NCBI GenBank assembly: GCA_004557645.1
Contig: SFGI01000006.1
Coordinates: forward strand, 1 to 60,421
DNA length: 60,421 bases
Direction: 5' to 3'
From: [Eubacterium] saphenum
Lineage (GTDB): Bacteria; Bacillota; Clostridia; Lachnospirales; Anaerotignaceae
A program made the translations under genes and the position numbers. Numbering within the stretch: the first letter of the stretch is position 1; each line of letters begins with the position of its first letter. The notes beneath the pieces were generated by a model. It did not search any database, was not told where the DNA came from, and was given only the letters and a program-made list of their open reading frames with translations. Positions 55,900-60,421 of the stretch are shown here, piece by piece.

Positions 55900-56895
55900 A
55901 TGAATATGGAGGAGATCTACGAAAAAATATTGTGGGAAGGATATGGACTGCATTTCAAGCATGGCACGCGGACGAGAACGGGGCTGGTCTGCCGTACGGA
56001 TATGGGGATTCGGGAATTGAAAAAGCCCCGGGGCAGTATGGACAGCCTGCGTTTGGCCTTTGGTGTGAAGGAACAGCTGCGGAAAAACGGCTTCTGCAAT
56101 ATCAGCCGTTCTTATCGGGCCTTGGACGGGGAGCCCTTTTATCGCTATGATGGGGTGCTGTATCTTTTGGAGGATGTGATGCCCCAGGATGCCCTGGAGG
56201 AGGATGGTGCCGCAGCTTTTATCCGCGGTGCAGATACCTTGGGGCAGATGCATAAGGCGGCGAAGGGGCTCAAAAGCGATTCTGCCCGCTGGGAAAAAGA
56301 CCGCCTGCCGAAGCTCTATGCCAAACGGCGGAGTGAGCTGGCAAAAGTACGCCGGCGAAACGATAAACGGGGCAGCTATGATGCCATCGATCTGCTGCTG
56401 CTGCAATATTATGACCAATACATGGCCCGGGCGGCGGAAGCGGAGGAATTGCTGGAAAAAGGCGGCTATGGCGAAGCCGTGGAAAAAGCGGAAGGGGAAG
56501 GGGGCTTTTGCCACAATGCCTTTAAAGGAGAAGCCCTTCGGCTGGATGAAAAGGGGCGCATCTATGTGGGGAATTTCGATAAATGCACCACGGAGCTTCC
56601 CTTGGCAGATTTGGCGGCCTATCTGAGAAGATATCTGAAAAAGACCGATGGGGCAGAGGCAGGCATCCACGGGATGCTGGAAAGTTATGGGAAGCATTGT
56701 CCCCTTTCGGAAAAAGACCTGATCCTGCTGCAGGGGATGCTGGTCTATCCGGAAAAATTTCTGCGGCTGGTCAATGAATACTACAATCGGCGCAGAGCCT
56801 GCGTTTCTCCCGCCATGCAGGAACGGCTGGCGGCGGCTGCCAGGGAAGAAGGGAATGGGGTGAAACTGAAAAACATCGTTTCCGGGGGCTGTTAG
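55900..56895 (+). CDS. CotS-like spore coat kinase-fold protein
   Basis: A 331-residue protein resembling the CotS/YsxE family of kinase-fold spore-coat proteins. The layout fits: N-terminal lobe (GLVCRTDMGIRELKKPRGS, then FGVKEQLRKNGFCNISRSYR), the hinge YRYDGVLYLLEDVMPQDALE, a helical insert, and the C-lobe FCHNAFKGEALRLDEKGRIY then VGNFDKCTTELPLADLA. The catalytic loop HGDxxxxN of active kinases reads HNAFKGEA and the metal DFD reads NFDKC, so catalysis is doubtful. GCAGGGGGAATGAAT precedes the start. It suggests a spore-forming lineage. Confidence 0.75.
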   Translation: MNMEEIYEKILWEGYGLHFKHGTRTRTGLVCRTDMGIRELKKPRGSMDSLRLAFGVKEQLRKNGFCNISRSYRALDGEPFYRYDGVLYLLEDVMPQDALEEDGAAAFIRGADTLGQMHKAAKGLKSDSARWEKDRLPKLYAKRRSELAKVRRRNDKRGSYDAIDLLLLQYYDQYMARAAEAEELLEKGGYGEAVEKAEGEGGFCHNAFKGEALRLDEKGRIYVGNFDKCTTELPLADLAAYLRRYLKKTDGAEAGIHGMLESYGKHCPLSEKDLILLQGMLVYPEKFLRLVNEYYNRRRACVSPAMQERLAAAAREEGNGVKLKNIVSGGC

Positions 56896-57016
56896 GAGGA
56901 GCAAAGGCTTCTCTTAACGGCCTTCCTTATGTTTTTTCTGTTGCAACTTTTCTGAGAAGGGATTAAAATAGAGGATGAAGAACTCTGCAAATTTTTCCCC
57001 GAAGGAGGAGAAACAG

Positions 57017-58498
57017 ATGAAGGATTATCATTTCCAAAAGGATAATCAGGATTTTGGCCAGACAGTCCGTCTGGATGACATAAATGAAAAGGTGAAACAA
57101 CTGAATCAGAATACTGCCGACGATGAACTGGGCGATGCCAATGCTTTTTTGGATGCCTTTGAGTCGGAAAAATTCGATATGCCCATAGAAGAGCAGGAAG
57201 AAGAGGAAGGCCTTGGGGATACCCGAAAGACCGAGCCTGTGAAGCGTTCTGTGCCTCCCACAGAAGGGGACGGGGACGATGAATGGGACGAATATGATGA
57301 GGAAGAAGAGGACGGCTATTTTGGTCTGAGCAAAAGGACAGCCACCCTGCTGGCAGTGGTGGGGGTCATTGCCTGCATCTTTGGGTTCTCTTTGGTGCGC
57401 TGCAGCTTCCACCCCAGCAAAGCCCCGGTGGAAGTTTCCGGACAGGCTTTCCCCATGCTGGTGAAAGAGGTTCTGGATGAAGAAGAGATCATCGTTTACG
57501 ATATTGCCGAGGAGGAGAAAAAGACCCTGAAGCTGACGGAAAAAACAAAGATGACCGATGAAGCAGGACGGGCTGTTGCCCATGGCGGCGTGAACGTGGG
57601 GGATCTTTTCCTGGCGGAGCTGGATAAAGACGGGAAAACGCTCCTTTCCATTGATTACAGCGACGCAGCCATCGACACGGAAGAAGTGACCGGGCTGGAA
57701 GTGGATACCAGAAAACAGACCCTTTCCAATGAAGAGGAAACCTACGAATACGGCGAGGAAGCCCTGTTCCTCTATGACGAGGAAGAGATCGACTCCGATG
57801 ATCTGGAGCCCTGTGATGTGCTGCTTTTGAAGAGCTATGAAGAGATGGTCTGGTCTGTGGAAGTACAGGAATATCACGGCTATATCCTCGTGGAAAACGC
57901 CAAAAATATCAAAAACGGCGAACTGCAGCTGGATGAGGAAGAACCCATCTCTCTGGAAGAAGGGGCGAAGATCCCTGCAAAAGAAGGCAGCCATACAGTG
58001 ACGGTGACCGGCTCCAATATCGAGACCAGAAAGGACAGCATTCTGGTGGAAGCAGGCAAGGAATTTGAATATGACCTTTCCAAGGCTCAGGAAAAGGTGG
58101 GCGTCATCATCGTCAATGCCAATGTGAGCGATTATAAACTGTACATCAACGGCGCAGCAGCGGAAAGCCCCGCAGTGCTGCCCTTGGGTGAATATGACCT
58201 TGTGATCTTGAAAAACGGCTATACGGAATGGAACCAGCATGTATCCCTGCAGCAAGATAGTGTGACAGTCAATGCAGAGCTTCAGCGGGATATCCAGTAT
58301 GGTACCCTGACCGTAACGGCCGATGTGGACGGCGCATGGGTCTATATTAACGGTGAGGAATATGGCGTGGCACCTATGCAGGTGAACCTGCCCTATGGTT
58401 CCTATAACGTGACTGTGGAAAAGACTGGCTATGCTGATTTTAGGCAGACCATCCAGATTCAGGGAAGCGCCGCAACAATCCACGCAACAATGGAATAA
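57017..58498 (+). CDS. Membrane-anchored PEGA-domain protein
   Basis: A 493-residue protein. Residues 1-110 are cytoplasmic and very acidic (DGDDEWDEYDEEEEDGYFG). One membrane segment follows (TATLLAVVGVIACIFGFSLV, about 112-131), placing the rest outside. A long region with Glu-rich loops (140-350) is unassigned. The C-terminus has two PEGA-type repeats: VGVIIVNANVSDYKLYING and YGTLTVTADVDGAWVYINGE, each followed by a short LP-G-YDL/YNV stretch. PEGA domains occur on cell-surface proteins and may contact the wall. ATG 57017 is chosen because AAGGAGGAG lies 6 bases before it. Confidence 0.87.
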   Translation: MKDYHFQKDNQDFGQTVRLDDINEKVKQLNQNTADDELGDANAFLDAFESEKFDMPIEEQEEEEGLGDTRKTEPVKRSVPPTEGDGDDEWDEYDEEEEDGYFGLSKRTATLLAVVGVIACIFGFSLVRCSFHPSKAPVEVSGQAFPMLVKEVLDEEEIIVYDIAEEEKKTLKLTEKTKMTDEAGRAVAHGGVNVGDLFLAELDKDGKTLLSIDYSDAAIDTEEVTGLEVDTRKQTLSNEEETYEYGEEALFLYDEEEIDSDDLEPCDVLLLKSYEEMVWSVEVQEYHGYILVENAKNIKNGELQLDEEEPISLEEGAKIPAKEGSHTVTVTGSNIETRKDSILVEAGKEFEYDLSKAQEKVGVIIVNANVSDYKLYINGAAAESPAVLPLGEYDLVILKNGYTEWNQHVSLQQDSVTVNAELQRDIQYGTLTVTADVDGAWVYINGEEYGVAPMQVNLPYGSYNVTVEKTGYADFRQTIQIQGSAATIHATME

Positions 58499-58554
58499 AG
58501 AGTAGAAAGCGCTTTTCTATTCTTATCAATAAATCATGCTAAGGAGGAAACATC

Positions 58555-60285
58555 ATGGAAGAATATCGTGTAAGATACCAGCAGTGGCTGGAAGACCCCT
58601 CTATCGATGAGGAAACAAAGGCGGAGCTGAGAAGCATCGCTGACGATGAAAATGAGATCAAAGAACGCTTCTTCAAGGAACTGGAATTTGGTACCGGCGG
58701 CCTGCGAGGCATCATCGGCAACGGCAGCAACAGACTGAACCAGTACACCGTTGGGAAAGCCTCTCAGGGTCTGGCAAACTACATCAAAAAAGAAGGCACT
58801 CAGGCAAAAGGGGTTGCCATCGCCTACGATTCCCGTTTCATGTCCCCCGAATTTGCGGAGGTGGCAGGGTTGATCTTTGCGGCAAACGGCATTCCTGCTT
58901 TTGTGTATCCTTCCCTGCGTCCCGTTCCCATGCTGTCCTTCGCAGTCAGAGAACTGGGCTGCACAGCGGGCGTTGTGCTGACAGCCAGCCATAACCCCCC
59001 TGAATATAACGGCTACAAGGTTTACTGGGCAGACGGCGCCCAGGTGGTAGCTCCCAGAGACAAGGGCATCATCACAGAAGTAAACGCTGTCACAGATTTC
59101 GGTCAGATCCAGCGGATGGATAAGGCAGAAGCCGTAGAAAAGAAGCTGTTCAACCTGATTGGCGAGGAAGTGGACGAAGCCTTCGACAAAAACGTACAGG
59201 CACAGCTCATGTGTCCCGATATGATCCAGCGGATGGGTGAAAAGCTGAACATCGTTTATACCCCTCTGCATGGCTCCGGCAATATGCCTGTGCGCCGCAA
59301 TCTGGCGAAAGCAGGCTTCAAAAACGTCTATATCGTAAAAGAACAGGAACAGCCCGATTCTTCCTTCTCTACGGTGGATTACCCCAACCCCGAAGATACC
59401 AAGGTATTCGTTCTGGCACAGAAACTGGCGGCAGAGGTGGATGCGGATGTGATCATCGGTACAGACCCCGACTGCGACCGTGTGGGTGCCATGGTGAAAG
59501 ACGAAAAAGGCGAATTTGTTGCTCTGACCGGCAATATGGTAGGCGCATTGGCAACAGAATATATCCTGGCCCGCAGAAAAGAACAGGGCAGACTGCCTGA
59601 AAACGGTGCTGTCATCAAGACCATCGTAAGTACAGAAATGATCGCGCCCATCTGTGAAGAATATGGCGTGAAGAAGATCGATGTGCTGACAGGCTTCAAA
59701 TTCATCGGGGAACAGATCAAGGGCTTCGATGAAACAGGCTCCAACACCTATCTGTTCGGCTTCGAAGAAAGCTATGGCTGCCTGGCTGGCACCTATGCAA
59801 GAGACAAGGATGCTGTTTATGCTTCCGTTATGATCTGTGAAATGGCGGCTTACTATAAAGAAAAAGGCATGACCCTCTACGAAGCACTGCTGGCTCTGTA
59901 TGAAAAATACGGCTATTATCGGGAAGGCGTAAAATCCATGACTATGAAGGGTCTGGAAGGCATGGCTCGCATCCAGCTCATCATGAAAACTTTCCGGGAA
60001 AATACACCTGCGGAACTGGGCGGCTATAAAGTAGCGGTTGCCAAGGACTATAAGACACAGGTGTTCAAAAATATGGTGACAGGGGAAGAAAGCGGCAGCC
60101 CTCTGCCCGTTTCCGATGTACTGCACTATACTTTGGAAGACGGCACATGGGTTTGCATCCGCCCCTCCGGCACAGAACCCAAGCTGAAATTCTATATCGG
60201 CGTAAAAGCGGACAGCCTGCAGGCTGCGCAGGATAAAGTGGCAATGCTGGATAAAGATATCGAAGCAAAGGTCGCAGCGATCTAA
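58555..60285 (+). CDS. pgcA: Phospho-sugar mutase (phosphoglucomutase type)
   Basis: A 576-residue alpha-D-phosphohexomutase that interconverts glucose-1- and glucose-6-phosphate, and perhaps mannose phosphates. The four family sites are all present: the phospho-Ser loop GVVLTASHNPPEYNGYKVYW, the metal loop GTDPDCDRVGAM, the sugar-specificity loop GFEESYGCL, and the phosphate loop IRPSGTEPKLKFY. Start GTGGLRGIIGNGSNRLN marks the long PgcA type. AAGGAGG precedes the ATG. It supplies sugar phosphates for cell-wall glycans. Confidence 0.96.
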   Translation: MEEYRVRYQQWLEDPSIDEETKAELRSIADDENEIKERFFKELEFGTGGLRGIIGNGSNRLNQYTVGKASQGLANYIKKEGTQAKGVAIAYDSRFMSPEFAEVAGLIFAANGIPAFVYPSLRPVPMLSFAVRELGCTAGVVLTASHNPPEYNGYKVYWADGAQVVAPRDKGIITEVNAVTDFGQIQRMDKAEAVEKKLFNLIGEEVDEAFDKNVQAQLMCPDMIQRMGEKLNIVYTPLHGSGNMPVRRNLAKAGFKNVYIVKEQEQPDSSFSTVDYPNPEDTKVFVLAQKLAAEVDADVIIGTDPDCDRVGAMVKDEKGEFVALTGNMVGALATEYILARRKEQGRLPENGAVIKTIVSTEMIAPICEEYGVKKIDVLTGFKFIGEQIKGFDETGSNTYLFGFEESYGCLAGTYARDKDAVYASVMICEMAAYYKEKGMTLYEALLALYEKYGYYREGVKSMTMKGLEGMARIQLIMKTFRENTPAELGGYKVAVAKDYKTQVFKNMVTGEESGSPLPVSDVLHYTLEDGTWVCIRPSGTEPKLKFYIGVKADSLQAAQDKVAMLDKDIEAKVAAI

Positions 60286-60292
60286 GAAAAAC

Positions 60293-60326
60293 AAGAGAGC
60301 TCCTCTAAAAAAGGAGCTCTTATTGT
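60293..60326 (+). terminator. Terminator of pgcA
   Basis: AGAGCTCCT-ctaaaaa-AGGAGCTCTTATT. Confidence 0.8.
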
Positions 60327-60334
60327 TTATCAAA

Positions 60335-60358
60335 AAACCCCCAGATTGTCTGGGGGTC
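60335..60358. terminator. Second hairpin after pgcA
   Basis: ACCCCCAG-attgt-CTGGGGGT with an A-run before it, so it would serve as a terminator for a minus-strand gene beyond the window edge. Confidence 0.6.
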
Positions 60359-60421
60359 AGTACAAGCTTTAGCGGAGTGATAATGAAAAACCTCCGTGTT
60401 ACAATAAAATTGCGGCTACCA

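Noticed and set aside
56963..58483. A 506-codon open frame on the minus strand
   Set aside because: Antisense of the PEGA-domain gene, which has a good start site and domain structure.
58534..60333. A 599-codon open frame on the minus strand
   Set aside because: Antisense of pgcA; that gene has all catalytic motifs.

Overview
The window looks like the chromosome of an anaerobic, low-to-moderate GC Firmicute, most likely a clostridial (Lachnospirales/Anaerotignum-like) species. The grounds are strong AGGAGG ribosome-binding sites, a dense anaerobic oxygen-defence set (desulfoferrodoxin, multidomain flavo-diiron protein, rubredoxin, rubrerythrin), a Rex redox regulator, ECF vitamin transporters under riboswitches, a CotS-like spore-coat protein, and a minimal SufC/SufB pair. 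No phage, IS element or CRISPR array was seen.

Region 1 (1-7.6 kb) is more AT-rich and accessory in character. It opens inside a coiled-coil gene made of 30-bp in-frame repeats with a 4-bp frame break, then an orphan gene. Next comes an ADP-ribose-related module: an AAA ATPase with a C-terminal RyR domain, facing a convergent block of an ADP-ribosylglycohydrolase (DraG/ARH type), a macro-domain protein with a C-terminal HTH-like region, and two membrane-anchored proteins. This is the best candidate for an undescribed system.

Region 2 (7.7-15 kb) is an oxygen/redox island: a Crp/Fnr regulator with a palindrome at its own start, desulfoferrodoxin, a flavo-diiron protein fused to flavodoxin, flavin reductase and rubredoxin domains, a nitroreductase with a rubredoxin whose first knuckle is CxC, an NhaC antiporter, and rubrerythrin behind a PerR-like box. 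Region 3 (15-20.9 kb) is the arginine operon argC-J-B-D-F, read leftwards from a promoter with an ARG-box-like palindrome and carrying palindromic repeat clusters in two of its gaps. Region 4 (21-28 kb) has a lysine riboswitch driving an NhaC-family transporter (LysW type), an anion permease, an XRE-cupin regulator, and a DNA repair/salvage run (nfo, ogt, deoD).

Region 5 (28-42 kb) holds a CofE-like ligase, an RlmI-like methyltransferase, folT behind a tetrahydrofolate riboswitch, the two-gene SufC/SufB system, signal peptidase I, small redox genes, an HxlR regulator with an inverted-repeat operator, an aldolase, and an FMN reductase. It also contains a compact type I toxin-antitoxin locus (26-residue holin-like toxin with an antisense RNA promoter buried in the terminator of an ABC-F gene), and Rex. 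Region 6 (42-60 kb) has LysE and MATE exporters, the branched-chain amino acid ABC transporter livJ-H-M-G-F, thyA-folA, an aldo/keto reductase, cca, ribU under an FMN riboswitch, tRNA-Lys(CTT), a CotS-like protein, a PEGA-domain membrane protein and a phosphohexomutase.

A recurring feature is a family of intergenic repeats, each a chain of short hairpins whose stems change in compensating pairs between copies. Start codons were moved from the longest open frame wherever a ribosome-binding site clearly favoured a later start.
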